NCBI GenBank assembly: GCA_038049695.1
Contig: CP142455.1
Coordinates: 26,139,501-26,203,500 of the forward strand
Direction of reading: 5' to 3'
Length of the DNA stretch: 64,000 nucleotides
DNA from: Cinnamomum chago
Taxonomy: Eukaryota; Streptophyta; Magnoliopsida; Laurales; Lauraceae
Shown piece by piece: positions 11,807-21,195 of this stretch; position 1 is the stretch's first letter, and the number at the start of each line of letters is the position of its first letter. The notes under the pieces were generated by a model. It was not told where the DNA came from. It saw only the letters and a list, made by a program, of their open reading frames with translations, and made no database searches. The translations under genes and the position numbers were made by a program.

Positions 11807-14800
11807 GAAAAAAACAAAGAAAGAAAGAAAGAAAAAAAGAAAGAAAGAAAGAAAGAAAAAAAAGAAAGAAAGAAAAAAAGAAAGAAAAAAAAGAAAGAAA
11901 GAAAGAAAGAAAGAAAGAAAAAAAACAAACAAAGAAAGAAAGAATAAAAACAAAGAAAGAAAGAAATAAAGAAAGAAAAAAAAAAAAAAACAGAACAGGC
12001 CCAGCAGGCCCGCCTGGCCCGCCCCGCTCCATGGGGCGGGCCGTGCCGGCCCGGCCATCTAGCTGGGCCGGGCCGTGCCAGCCCGGCCCGTGGCACGGGT
12101 GGGCCGAAGCTGGGCCGGCCCGGCCCGTTTGACATCTCTAATTAGGGGTAAGAGAATAGACGTCTATTAATCAATTTGTTGATTTATTGGGCCACGACAA
12201 TAGCGATGTGGTCCAGACTGTTAATCTAACCTATCAAGCCATGTCCATATCATCTAGACCATTGATCTATTGGGACATGGTTTTGTCATCTTAACCAGAA
12301 CTTCGGGAATCCAAACAGGTATGCATAGTAAGAAAATTTACAGGAAATCTTACTTAGCGACATGAATTTAAAGAGGTAGACCAAGTTACAGATAGGCAAT
12401 ATTAACAGGAAATTGTGCTCTTTTCTTTTTGAACGAGAACAGGAACTTTATATTAATGAAATCTGATTGCAGACACATCAACAAAAACAAGCAACTGGTA
12501 TGAGAGAGCCTATACCCTCAAAATAAAAAAACTACCATCACATATTATAAGCAATCAAAGGAACACCCCTATTCACCCCTTGCTTTGCTAGAGTATCCAC
12601 CATGGTGTTGGCCGATCTCCTCATATGCTTAAACTCACAAGGCTTTGTGAGGACAAACATTTGATTTCTGCAAAGAGAGTGAAACCTCCAAGGACCTTCA
12701 TTGGAGGAGATCCAAGAGATAACGTTAGAGGTTCACTCTCAACTAGTAGCCTATCTTGAAAGGGAGTAAAGTATAAAAGAAGAGCTTCTAGAATTACCAT
12801 CACCTCAGTCTCATTCGACTCCTATGATACCTGCATTATTGGAAAAAAATAAGCATAACGTCTCCTTTGTGATCCTTGAGCATGCCTCCAATGCCTGCCA
12901 GCTGTGGCTTACCTCTTATTGCACTGTCCACATTGAATCCTCTCAGGGGAGGGCACCAAACTGCCATCTTCCTCACCCGAGGCACTCTACATATCAAACA
13001 AGCCTCTCAAATGTAGACAATGTCATCATGCCTCAAATTAGCAAATTCATTCCTGATAATAGCCCACCTAGCTTCTCTCCAACTAACTACATCAGTGGAG
13101 TTGCAGGGATCCAAACAAGTATTTAATTCTTTTATTTTCCATGCATACATTTGACTTTTGTTGCGTATTCACTCATCTGGTGTACATTTTGTCATTTTCA
13201 ATGCAGGAAATACGTATTATTGTATATATGTGTGTAATATACAGGGTAGTGATAATATACAGTTATGCATATGACATTATAGCGTGGCTATAGAAACAAA
13301 ACCACTGACTAATGAAACAGAACATCTCCACTATATGTCTTCCCCATTGCACAAGGAGACAACTACCCGCCTTGCGCAACCAAATTGCACACTGCAGTCT
13401 GAACTAATCACCCACCGCCATAGAGCAGTATCCATTCACCTTTATCTTTAATGCCACTATCCATGTGATGTGCCTGTTCTGGTTCTTCTCTCCCCATCCT
13501 AGTTCCTGCCAATGGATAATACCTTCACCGTATTCTGTCATTGAGTGCTGATCGACAAACAGACAAAACCGTCATCCAGTTCTTGTTGTTGCAGTACCTA
13601 TTGCAGCGGCCCAATATCTTTTACTACATGGTAAGAATTCAATTCCATTCCAGTGAAATCATCTGTTTGAAGACAATCTACTGCCCATCTGTACCCAAAA
13701 GAGCCACCAATCCTGACTCTGCAAATACAACTATGGTTTGTTTTCAACCTCTCATCTTGCCCAGCCGCCCCAACATAGTTGGGACAAGGCTTTGATGATG
13801 ATGATCTCGCCCAAGTCATGCCCATTAGCCACTAATTAGAATCTGAATCTGCTTGATATCATGCAACTGTGTGCTCTGTCCAACTTTTCATCATCTCATT
13901 CTGGGCTATAACAAGACCAGCCTTGCCAACCTTGGCATTGTTTATCTACCTGATCATCTCAACCCCACCAATGCACTCTCTTAACTTCCCTTGCTGCTGG
14001 GTCCTGACGCAACTCAGACACCTAACTTCCCTTGCTGCAAGCGATTTAAGTGTTGAATGCTAAAACAGCATTGAATGCAATCTGAAAGCTGGACCGGTGC
14101 TTGATGGGTGGTCACCCATTTTCATTGTGAAGAAGGAGATAACCCTTGGTTTTAGACATTTGGGTTGCTTGATTGAGAAAGTCCAGAGTTCAGCTGGGCT
14201 GGGTGATAACAGAGTGCAGAACAGCAGGTTTGGAGTGATCTCTGCAAGTATTTTCTTGCATTAGTTGTGGGATAGTATTATACTGGTAACTAACAAGAGC
14301 GTATGGCGCAGTGGAAGGTGCTCACCATTGCTACGGTTCAAATCATTTTACCAATAAAAAGAAAGTATTGTAGTGGTAACTGTAAACATTTGTTCATTAC
14401 CCATATCTATGTTTTTGTGCATGTGTGCATGTGCTTGTGTGCATGTTATTGTGTGGTGCAGTTGTGCTTCTGTTACACATGGTTTTCGTGGTATTGCAAG
14501 TGAGCATACGTCGTGACTGTTTATAACTTTCATGATTTAATAAGTGGCTACATATAGTGTCTTGGGCTAGCCTTTAACATTGTCTTTTCCCCCCTTTTAT
14601 GTAACCCTTAACATTGTCTTATAACTATAATCTGTTTGACGGCCATCAAGAGCATATAATGCGATAATAGATGTTATGCTTACAGTGAATGTCTGAAATC
14701 TGAATATGTCGGTATTTAGCATTTGAGAGTTGGAGATTTTCCAGTCATTATAGCTATTAACTTTAGCATGCATATTAGACCAGATCATCCAGGATAACTG

Positions 14801-17252
14801 TTTTTCTTTTTCTTGCTGTGGAAAATTAAATTTCAGGTTAGAAGCTCGTCTTCTGGGAAGCAGAGGACCAACCGCCTTCCCTTTGGATTATCTGACAAGG
14901 ATCCAGATCCAAAGCTTCCTTTTATTGCTGAAGAGAGCTTCATCAACTCCAGAAAGCTAAGGTCCCCATCACCTCCTGTAAGAAGATCAACATCCACTGA
15001 TCGTGGTGCCGTTATGAGAAGCAGAAAGCTTGATTCCCTTGACAATCCAACAACAGCAAAAGTAAATTTCCCAGTCAAAGTAGCTATGGACAAATCCATT
15101 GCTGCAGCATCTGTATTGTCCGCAAATGAGAGTTCACGAGCGAATTTGGGATCACAAGAGCTTTCCAAGCAAGAAAACATATCCGAACTATTGTTCCAGC
15201 TCCATCGGGCCCACCCAAGGAAAATCTATCCGGAACACGAAGAAGAGCAGTTTAAGCAAGCACTTAATGTCAGGCAAGGTGGCATCAGGAAAAGCAAGCC
15301 AGAGAATAAGATGAAGATCAAGCATCAGTTTCCATCTAAAATCCAGAAGCCCGATGAGCCCAAGACACTGCAGTGCGATATGGGCACAGTAGAAAAGCTG
15401 GAAGAGGCTCAGAAGAGTGACTTTTCAGAAATAGCAAATGGCAATGGGCTCGTTGTGTCCCCAGTACACGGCGATTTGAACATCAAGAAACTTCAACAGA
15501 ACTTCACGAGGATTTCCCAAAGTACTGAACCAAGGTGCGTACCAGCTTGTGTTATAATATATGCTAGAATATGATTATTTTTCAGCCAGCTAAAATCCAT
15601 GATGGACCCTTCATATTACACCTTGCACTGACCAGGTGGCCTGGAGTGTGTCTTATGAAAGGTTGGATGCCCTCATTGTGGGACCCACCTGGATGCTTGC
15701 CAGTCACAGGAGTAGGGAGAGATGGGAAGGGTTTAGTGGATTAGGCTGGGGGCCAATTATCACTTTGATCTGATAATTCTAACCCTTGGTTTTAGAACAC
15801 TAAATTTTGGTGGTTTTATAAGTTGAGTAATTTGTTTTTCCTTTTTATTTTTCCGGGGAGCATGAAATGTTATTCAAATCAAAGTGCGAACGTTAAGAGT
15901 CAACAGTGCATTAAATAATCTTAGCATTATTTCTGATTCAATTCACTGGTACATGATGATCTGACCAATGAAAAATTGGGTTGTGCAAATCCAAGTGGCT
16001 CTAGGTGTGTGATGCAGCTCATAGAGTTAGGACCTACAAGTGGGTGTCCATGCCCAGATGACTCCAATATATACATGATTTAACATTGTAATTATTTTTC
16101 TTTTACTTGCTTATTTACTGTTTGCATTTAATCAGAATTTTTTAAAATAGGAGATCTTTCAGGTTCCTGATTTTAGTTTTCACCGTCAGTTTAGATAACT
16201 TTTGTGTAACACGTTTTTCTTGGTGTGGACAGTTTTTTGCGAGCAAAACTTCCATTTTGGCTTTCTGTGAATCTGGCAGAATACCGTTTCCAACGTTTTT
16301 TTTTTTTTTTCACGGGAGACTATGAGGGCGTGTTGGGAGCGGGGTGCTGGGTTTGGGTTGGGTTAGGATAGGCAGAGCATTCCATGGAGAGAAGATTAGG
16401 ATTTCTTTGGGCATATCTTTGGATGTACCTTGGATTGGTGGTTGGATATATATTATTTTTCTTTGAGTATCTCTGAATATTGGCTCTGTAGTTCAGCATT
16501 ACCTTTAGTCTGATCCAGTGCAAACTTAGATATGGGATGTTGGTGCAGTGGATTCAGTCCAGTTTTTTAACTGCTACACTTTGTCAGAAGTTGCAAAAGT
16601 CCAGTCATCTTCTAGGATGGTTATTGTTGGAATAAGCCCAAAAATAATGAAAAAGTACAGTCTTGTGTCGGTCATAATGGCTGTTCTTGAGTGACTGAAG
16701 AGATTGCCGTACAGCTATTGTGGGAGTGACCTTGTTATTAAACAGTGAAACTGCAACATGTTATGATTCATTTATTGGCTGGGTAAATTACTGCACTTTC
16801 AGAGCATGAGATTTCTACTTGAATGAACCTTTCACCTCAGAACCTTTTAGCCCGCATCACTTTGAAGGTATGAGTTGATAGCAGGCGGACTCTGTTTACA
16901 GAATAAACATGAGGCATATGAAGTCGTGTGTTGATGTTAGTATGAAGTAGGAGATGGGTGGAAAGTGGGGACATGGAAAATGGAAGTAATATTATGTTGT
17001 CACTAATTTGTTTTTCTTTCACCAATCAGTATCTGTGATCACATTGGGTGTAGTTCAAAGATTGTCATATCTAATTTCCATTCCTAGACATACTTGTATC
17101 TGAACAGATGACCATCCATGCTGCCAAAGCATTCATACTCAAATTAAACATAATTTTGGTGCTATTATATTTTACCTCTTTTGCTAATTCAATATCGCTG
17201 AACAACACTAGAAGTGGCAGTGTCACTTCTAATTTCCACATCTTAATAACTT

Positions 17253-17347
<95 letters not shown>

Positions 17348-17529
17348 TTCTGTTTGACTGAAAATATTCAATATTTTGCAGAGGCCTAGTTCAACATATC
17401 GAGCCACCATTAACTGGCAAGCAAGAGAACAAACTTCCCAATGGCATCCATCGCAATGGAAAAGAAGGCACTAACACATCGATGCCAGAATTAAGGCGAA
17501 GCCGATCTACACCACGTGGAAAATTCTAA
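765..17529 (+). CDS. Kinesin-14 (KIN-14 class) heavy chain gene, 5' end outside window
   Basis: Minus-end-directed microtubule motor, expected in the cytoplasm or on spindle and cortical microtubules. The visible exons join in frame: 765-871, 3357-3535, 4253-4417, 6431-6684, 8915-9078, 9459-9656, 14837-15534 and 17382-17529. They encode the motor domain from just before the P-loop ([13 protein letters not shown]), through switch I (NERSSRSHS), switch II ([15 protein letters not shown]) and the late motor motif [12 protein letters not shown] to [10 protein letters not shown] charged neck/coiled stretch follows ([24 protein letters not shown]), then a Ser/Arg/Lys-rich tail ending [11 protein letters not shown]. 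The layout, a motor followed by a basic C-terminal tail, fits plant KIN-14 proteins that carry an N-terminal calponin-homology domain. That domain would lie upstream and is not seen. All junctions except one are GT-AG, and all phases match. No stop interrupts the model, so the gene looks functional. The exact KIN-14 subgroup is uncertain. Confidence 0.93.
872..3356 (+). other. Kinesin intron (2485 bp)
   Basis: GT-AG intron. It holds homopolymer and (AAT)n/poly-G tracts near 1410-1520 and an inverted-repeat element at 1955-2200. No conserved coding sequence was recognised. Confidence 0.85.
1955..2200. repeat. MITE-like element with TGATACCCARATA ends
   Basis: The left end reads TGATACCCAAATATGG. 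The right end is its inverse (TATCTGGGTATCA). The interior repeats GATACGGATATGG-like words. No matching target duplication is obvious, so this is an old or unclassified non-autonomous element. Confidence 0.45.
3357..3535 (+). CDS. Kinesin exon, motor core
   Basis: Runs from [18 protein letters not shown] to [12 protein letters not shown] and DGSNRR. The exon ends AGAAG at phase 2, directly before ATATCCTTTT. No GT donor at this point would preserve the family-typical continuation (R)LDIRNNSQ. Confidence 0.92.
3536..4252 (+). other. U12-type AT-AC intron (717 bp)
   Basis: The 5' end reads ATATCCTTTT, an exact U12-class donor (RTATCCTTT). Near the 3' end is CTTAAC (4238-4243), the core of the U12 branch site, about 10 bases before the terminal AC at 4251-4252. 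Splicing here restores AG|G TTA GAC ATA CGA, read as R-L-D-I-R. The next AG, at 4256-4257, would break the frame. The class is inferred from sequence alone. Confidence 0.88.
4253..4417 (+). CDS. Kinesin exon with switch I
   Basis: Encodes [18 protein letters not shown] through NERSSRSH. It begins right after the AC end of the U12 intron and ends CATAG|gtacac at phase 2. NERSSRSHS is the switch I motif that contacts the nucleotide. Confidence 0.93.
4418..6430 (+). other. Kinesin intron (2013 bp)
   Basis: GT-AG intron of AT-rich sequence. Short reading frames inside show no recognised domain, and no repeat with clear ends was identified. Confidence 0.8.
6431..6684 (+). CDS. Kinesin exon with switch II
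   Basis: Encodes [19 protein letters not shown], then [34 protein letters not shown] and [24 protein letters not shown] is the switch II motif, and NSKLT lies in the microtubule-binding part. Donor TTTAG|gtaata, phase 1. Confidence 0.95.
7180..7590 (-). pseudogene. Ty1/copia RNase H and 3' end remnant
   Basis: Translation of the - strand, with interruptions, gives [40 protein letters not shown] and [10 protein letters not shown], followed downstream by a SKLSMLPA-like end. These match the copia RNase H order AEAEYRA, IWL, LL-D-G, CDN and HNPVFHERT. The acidic Asn of CDN and several other residues are changed and stops occur, so it is dead. It is the oldest-looking of the copia fragments here. 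Confidence 0.75.
7968..8270 (-). promoter_or_regulatory. Promoter, GA-rich leader and first-exon-like stretch on minus strand
   Basis: On the - strand, a TATA-like element (CATATAAAAAGGG, near 8185-8200) is followed by a (GA)n leader, then an ATG at 8021. The short frame from it ([18 protein letters not shown]) ends at CAG|gtacac near 7968. This looks like the 5' end of a gene detached inside a kinesin intron. The peptide is not recognised. No transcription can be shown from sequence, and it may be chance. Confidence 0.35.
8079..8121. repeat. CT microsatellite
   Basis: About 20 uninterrupted CT units, followed by TCC/TTC triplets to about 8155. On the - strand it forms the GA-rich leader of the stretch at 7968-8270. 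Confidence 0.95.
8571..8747. repeat. 89-bp tandem duplication
   Basis: Two copies, starting near 8571 and 8660, share CATACATAGGTTCCTGTAA, TTAGCAACTTTCCTACTT and GAAGAATGCCTCT with a few differences. This is a simple local duplication. Confidence 0.9.
8915..9078 (+). CDS. Kinesin exon, end of motor and neck
   Basis: Encodes [20 protein letters not shown] and [20 protein letters not shown], then the charged [11 protein letters not shown]. The first two bases complete the split Gly codon from 6684. Donor GAAGAG|gtttgc at phase 0, a weak but GT donor. Confidence 0.93.
9079..9458 (+). other. Kinesin intron (380 bp)
   Basis: GT-AG intron with nothing recognised inside. Confidence 0.85.
9459..9656 (+). 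CDS. Kinesin exon, post-motor charged region
   Basis: Encodes [20 protein letters not shown] through [18 protein letters not shown] to DDTRNTE. The helical charged start suggests a short coiled coil. Donor AGAG|gtaagt, phase 0. Confidence 0.9.
10938..11620. repeat. Direct repeats bounding the captured segment in the hAT element
   Basis: A 25-base word beginning CTATAATACTCTAACCC occurs at 10938-10962 and 11596-11620 with one mismatch. The roughly 633 bp between them contains the captured exon and intron sequence. Such direct repeats suggest that the segment was copied in during break repair of the element. Confidence 0.7.
11371..11461 (-). pseudogene. Captured dienelactone hydrolase exon
   Basis: On the - strand, ttgtag acceptor, then 91 bp open in one frame, then the strong donor GGAG|gtaagt. 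The peptide reads [18 protein letters not shown] then [17 protein letters not shown] is the nucleophile elbow, with catalytic Cys, of the dienelactone hydrolase family, which in plants is annotated as endo-1,3;1,4-beta-glucanase-like protein. Only this exon and flanking intron were found, so it makes no enzyme. Because the splice sites are intact it could act as a cassette exon if transcribed on the - strand. Confidence 0.82.
11746..11990. repeat. (GAAA)n microsatellite
   Basis: An impure run of AAAG/AAAGAAAG of about 245 bp inside the hAT element. It generates long spurious Lys/Glu or Phe/Leu/Ser frames on both strands. Confidence 0.97.
12418..13110 (-). pseudogene. LINE 3' end with RNase H domain remnant
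   Basis: The - strand reads, with a frame change, [18 protein letters not shown], then [27 protein letters not shown], and [20 protein letters not shown]. These are the blocks of the C-terminal RNase H-like domain of plant L1-type LINEs (FNVDGA, GIGG-LRD, EALAI-EAL, H--R-AN--AD-LAK). It ends in a GTTCAAAAAGAAAA-like 3' tail near 12418. It is 5'-truncated, as LINEs usually are, and inactive. Confidence 0.75.
13755..13803 (-). repeat. SINE-like dispersed repeat, copy 2
   Basis: Contains CCCCAACATAGTTGGGACAA and ends in GATGATGATGATG. It is the inverse of copy 1, and only the tail half is present. Confidence 0.6.
14293..14360 (+). repeat. tRNA-derived SINE head
   Basis: GAGCGTATGGCGCAGTGGAA resembles a box A (TGGCNCAGTGG), and GGTTCAAATC about 30 bases on resembles a box B. 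Spacing and order suit an RNA polymerase III promoter from a tRNA-derived SINE. The flanking sequence does not fold as a complete tRNA gene. Confidence 0.55.
14837..15534 (+). CDS. Kinesin exon, long basic tail
   Basis: Encodes 232 codons rich in Ser, Lys and Arg, from [20 protein letters not shown] through [17 protein letters not shown] to [11 protein letters not shown]. No domain is expected here. In KIN-14 proteins this C-terminal extension is poorly conserved apart from the short end motif. Donor CCAAG|gtgcgt, phase 2. Confidence 0.9.
15535..17381 (+). other. Kinesin last intron (1847 bp)
   Basis: GT-AG intron. It carries the large CT microsatellite 17255-17344 just before the acceptor ttttgcag. 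No genes were recognised. Confidence 0.85.
17255..17344. repeat. CT microsatellite next to a splice acceptor
   Basis: About 44 uninterrupted CT units, 37 bases before the last kinesin acceptor. The run lengthens the polypyrimidine region of that intron and is likely to vary in length between individuals. Confidence 0.97.
17382..17529 (+). CDS. Kinesin last exon
   Basis: Completes the split Arg codon, then [18 protein letters not shown] and [15 protein letters not shown] before TAA at 17527-17529. The [11 protein letters not shown] end is a recurrent signature of one plant KIN-14 subgroup. Confidence 0.92.
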
Positions 17530-18050
17530 TCTTTCCGTGAAACCTCAGGTTTTCCATATAGTAAATCACATAATTATAAGGCGATTTTTCGGCTGTCATT
17601 CAAGACTGAGCATGTACAGGCCATTTGATAATCAAAACCTATTACAGGTAATGACCTGAACCTCAATTCTCGCCCCTGTTTTGATGTATTTTTCTTGCAT
17701 TTTGATATTAATCACTTTTATGTCCTTTTGAGTTATTTATCTTTGTATACGAGGGCACTGTATCTAAAGATAAGTCCGATCCAAGTTTCTTCTTATTTTT
17801 CCATTTTATTTTTATTTTTCTTTTGAAGACTTTGAGTCTATAAATCCTATTGTCAATGTCATTGTATTTAAACTACTTCCACAAACATTTATAGCCTTTA
17901 TTTTGGATATTTTGAAATCACACTGCTCAGTTATTTTGGATATTTTGAAATCACACTGCTCAGTTATTTTGGTTTAGAAGAATGTAGGGAAAGAAAAGAA
18001 TATGAGTGTTGTGTACGCTTTTACTCGATTTGTAATTATATATATATATG
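17530..18050 (+). other. Kinesin 3' UTR and downstream flank
   Basis: AT-rich sequence without a reading frame of note. It includes a 33-bp direct tandem duplication (17900-17970, unit containing CACACTGCTCAGTTATTTTG). A polyadenylation site was not pinpointed. Confidence 0.6.
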
Positions 18051-18226
18051 GGGGACGGGACATTCATGTGCATCCATCCCTCACTGTAGGGTGAGGAAAC
18101 TTTCCATTTTTGCACATGCATATGATACAATAGTACTTTTCCTTTTTTTGCACATGAAAATTTCCAATTATGGAAGCATGCATCCCTCACCATATGGTGA
18201 GGAATGGATGTACATGAATATTCTCC
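18051..18226. mobile_element. MITE with CCCTCAC palindromes inserted in a TA repeat
   Basis: Inverted ends: GGGACATTCATGTGCATCCA on the left, and a right end whose inverse reads ATTCATGTACATCCATTCCT. It is flanked on both sides by (TA)n. Internal CCTCACTGTAGGGTGAGG and CCTCACCATATGGTGAGG are short palindromes. A second copy lies at 57531-57716, also between TA tracts. Confidence 0.75.
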
Positions 18227-19640
18227 TATATATATAACATCACTGAATTAGCTTTTCCCTTCTAAATTTGACCCATCACACCCTTCCTTTCTGAACTATA
18301 CTCCATCTAAGATCTCCGCAATTCTAAAGGTGTTGGACCGAATTCCCAATCAGAGACGGCGACATGTCAGGTTGGCATCTCTGGTTGGGTTGTCCATTAA
18401 GGGAAACAATCACCCAGCCTGAATTTGACCCCCTTATTTGTAAGGTTGAAATGTCTATTCAAACCCTGAAATACTAATCAGGGTTGGATCAGGTTGGCTA
18501 AAGAGCCATGTTGGGTTGGGTAATCAAGCATAGGCTCAACTCATTACTAACCCATCCCCATGTTGGTTTCAGTTTTTGTAAATTCCAAGGTGTTTCCTTG
18601 CTCGAGAATAAGGTCACTGACATGGATACAGCCATAGCCATACATGGTGCTATATGGGTTTCTTGTTTGGATGGTTTCAAGAGCAATGACCAAAAGGGGA
18701 CCCTTCTATAATTCAGGATGTTAGTTAGGGTCCCATGTCCAACTACCCAAGCTTGGTCTGTTTAAATAGTAGGGAAATAAAAAGAAAGAAGAAGAAGAAA
18801 TCAGCTGGTTTGGCTAGGATTGTAAAAAAGTCCCTCCCCCTTTGTTTGGGCCTGTTTGTTTACATGAGGTAATGTTCTGCAAGAACTAACCCACAAAGCT
18901 TTATTTTTAACTTGGAGAGATCTCCATTGAGCCTAGTGTGATCGAGCCACACATCATTGCACCAAATTCTAAATTGGAGAAAACTTTACTGGCTGCAGAT
19001 AGGGATTCAAACGGAATCCAGAAGCAGCTGGGGAAGGGAAAAAAAAAAAAAAAAGAATCCGTTTCAGATCCGAAATAAGGTGTGGAATGCATGATTATAA
19101 TTGGGTAAAAGGGCTTCAAAACAAGTCTTTTATATATACAAGTTGCTGCACTATTCAATTGTAAATGATTAAAGCTAAATATATCCCCAAATATTAAAAT
19201 TACTTAACATAAACTTGTATATGCTTTTAATATGTTAATGTAAATCTTGTAATTATCTTGGATCCTTATCTTTAGGTTGAAATATACTAGGATCTGGGTC
19301 CGAATCTGAATGTCCTGGATCGGGTATGCTTTGATCTGAATCGAGATCCGAATTTCTTTTGGATAAAAAATAAGTCCATCCCACTTTATTTGAAATTTGA
19401 GACTTCAAATACTTGGATAATTGGATACATATTTCCAGCCCTAATTGCAGATAAGGATGCCCACTTCTTCGGTTTTCAATTTGTTTCTTAGGTTTGACTT
19501 CAAATTGAAATGTTTTGACCAGTTTGGCATTTCGGACATTTTTTTGTAAATAGAATTAAATTATTAAAATATTGCCAATCTTTATTCATTTATTTAAAGA
19601 AAGAAGCCATCACCCTGGTAAGCTAACTTTCAGTGATATG

Positions 19641-19675
<35 letters not shown>

Positions 19676-20024
19676 CGATTTGGGTGGGAGGTTAAAATCT
19701 ATTCCTCATTTACAAGAGACCCAAAAAAGAAAATGTTGAACTTTAGCCTTAAGGAAGGCATTTTGTCAACAGAATTGGGAATAGAAAAAGGGGTTTATAT
19801 TGCATTTGACCTAAACTGAAAACTTTCACCTGTTTTAGATAGCATACTTGAAACAAAAATGCAAGTTTTGACCGAACAGGTCTGAATCTAGAACCAAATA
19901 TTTTATATGGATTGTTTGGCTCAGTACATTAAACAAAAGGAGTAGTTTTTGCGGATTCGATTAAAACAAGCTATATTTGACTACTATGCTTCCACCTCTC
20001 AAATGCAACTTATCTAAGCATTTG
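18227..20024. other. Intergenic AT-rich region
   Basis: No gene was recognised. It holds a (TA)n microsatellite at 19648-19672, a poly-A run near 19039 and several GATCTGAATCCG-like words suggestive of an old repeat near 19300-19440. Confidence 0.5.
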
Positions 20025-20086
20025 GCTCAAGATAGATTATAATGAAGAAACAGAATTCGCATAGCCAACCCCAACATAGTTGAGAG
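20025..20086 (-). repeat. SINE-like dispersed repeat, copy 3 (part before insertion)
   Basis: Reads GGCTCAAGATAGATTATAAT then CCAACCCCAACATAGTTG, the same order as copy 4. The remaining ATGATGATG end is displaced to 21000-21033 by the hAT-like element between. Confidence 0.65.
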
Positions 20087-20999
20087 CAATAACGGATTCA
20101 GGATTCAAAATCACTGGGGGCACGATTAAGTAGTAGGGGGTTGCCCCCGGAATTTTTTTTTGGGTTATTTATATGATTGCAAATGATTTTTTCTTCTTTT
20201 TTTCTTCATGCTTGAAAAAAAACAATACACAAAAAAAGTAGTGGACCTTTTACATACACTATTAGTAACTAATACACAAAAAGGTGCATTCAAATATAGA
20301 TAGTTTGTAGATTTCCACTGCATTGCAAATCATGCCTAGCAAGGAAAATAGTGTGCAGATTTACCCCAAACCTTTTATATGGAACAAATATAATATAATA
20401 ATTTCAAAAAATAAAACAAGACTTGAAAGAATCACAATTCGGCACCCCAAGAATCAATTCCCAAACAATACAATCTGTATTCAAACATGTAATCAAGTAA
20501 AAATAAGTAATGAAATAAACAAACAATACAATCTGTATTCAAATAAACTAACAATAAAATTAAGTAATCAAATAAACTAATATGTAATAAACTAATCAAA
20601 TAAACTAACAATAGTCAACACAAATATACAATCTGTATTCACGGACCTTGCTTAGTTGCTTTCCAATTTCCACTCTCGGCAGAGATAAGGCACATACCGC
20701 AGCCACATGCGCACTTTGAATGTGAATCACATGATGCTAATTGCTGAGGAGCTCGGAGCTCCTGTCTTGACTCACTGAGCTGCAGAGTCGACGAAGGTGA
20801 AGGATAGATGGAGAGGGCAGTCTCTGCCTTTGTCTCTGCCTTTGGTGCCCTAGTAAGTGATAACTTTTCATTGGGGGGCCTGGTTCAATGTTACTGGGGG
20901 CCTAATTGATTTGGGCCTAACTTAGTATACATAATTTTTTTTTCCCAAAAAGTCACTGGGGCCCAGCCCCCCAGTGACTATAAACTGCATCCGCCTCTG
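20087..20999. mobile_element. Non-autonomous hAT-like element (913 bp)
   Basis: The left end, CAATAACGGATTCAGGATTC then ATCACTGGGGG, mirrors the right end, whose inverse is CAGAGGCGGATGCAG then GTCACTGGGGGG. The flanks GTTGAGAG (20079-20086) and GTTGGGAG (21000-21007) are an 8-bp duplication with one mismatch. There is no transposase. The interior is AT-rich, with a repeated ACAATCTGTATTCAAAT word. Confidence 0.75.
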
Positions 21000-21033
21000 G
21001 TTGGGAGAAGTCTTTGATGATGATGCTTCTACT
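21000..21033 (-). repeat. SINE-like dispersed repeat, copy 3 (part after insertion)
   Basis: TTGGGAGAAGTCTTTGATGATGATG continues copy 3 across the hAT-like insertion. Confidence 0.6.
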
Positions 21034-21195
21034 CCTCGATCAAACTTCTTCTTTATCTGGTTAAGAATAAAATCGTAATGGTCTGAACATCTGCAGTCAC
21101 CGGATATAGGCTCCCAAAAGTGTGGTAGCAAACTTCAGATTTTCTGCAGTATCACTCAATAAAACTTTTGAAATGTTTTTCTTTTTGTGGTTTTA

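Larger units (their letters stand above)
10700..12140. mobile_element. Non-autonomous hAT element (1441 bp) carrying a host exon
   Basis: The ends are inverted repeats beginning TAGAGATGTCAAA and ending TTTGACATCTCTA, flanked by identical 8-bp duplications ATTAGGGG (10692-10699 and 12141-12148). Eight-base duplications and TAGAGATG-type ends are hAT features. Both subterminal zones are dense in GGCCCG/CGGGCC words, like transposase-binding arrays. The interior has no transposase, a GAAA microsatellite, and a dienelactone hydrolase exon. It can move only with a transposase supplied elsewhere. Confidence 0.9.
9657..14836 (+). other. Kinesin intron (5180 bp), main transposon sink
   Basis: GT-AG intron carrying the exon-bearing hAT element (10700-12140), a LINE 3' end (about 12418-13110), one SINE-like copy (13755) and a tRNA-derived SINE (14293). 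About 9900-10400 contains an imperfect repeat of TAGTTGATCAACTT/CTCTAATTTCCTAATACATA words and no recognised gene. Confidence 0.85.

Noticed and set aside
11680..12135. Long Phe/Leu/Ser and Lys/Glu reading frames
   Set aside because: They are products of the (GAAA)n microsatellite inside the hAT element, with no protein family.
14293..14360. tRNA gene
   Set aside because: Box A and B-like words are present but no acceptor stem or cloverleaf can be drawn. A SINE head is the better reading. The same holds for 59700-59800.
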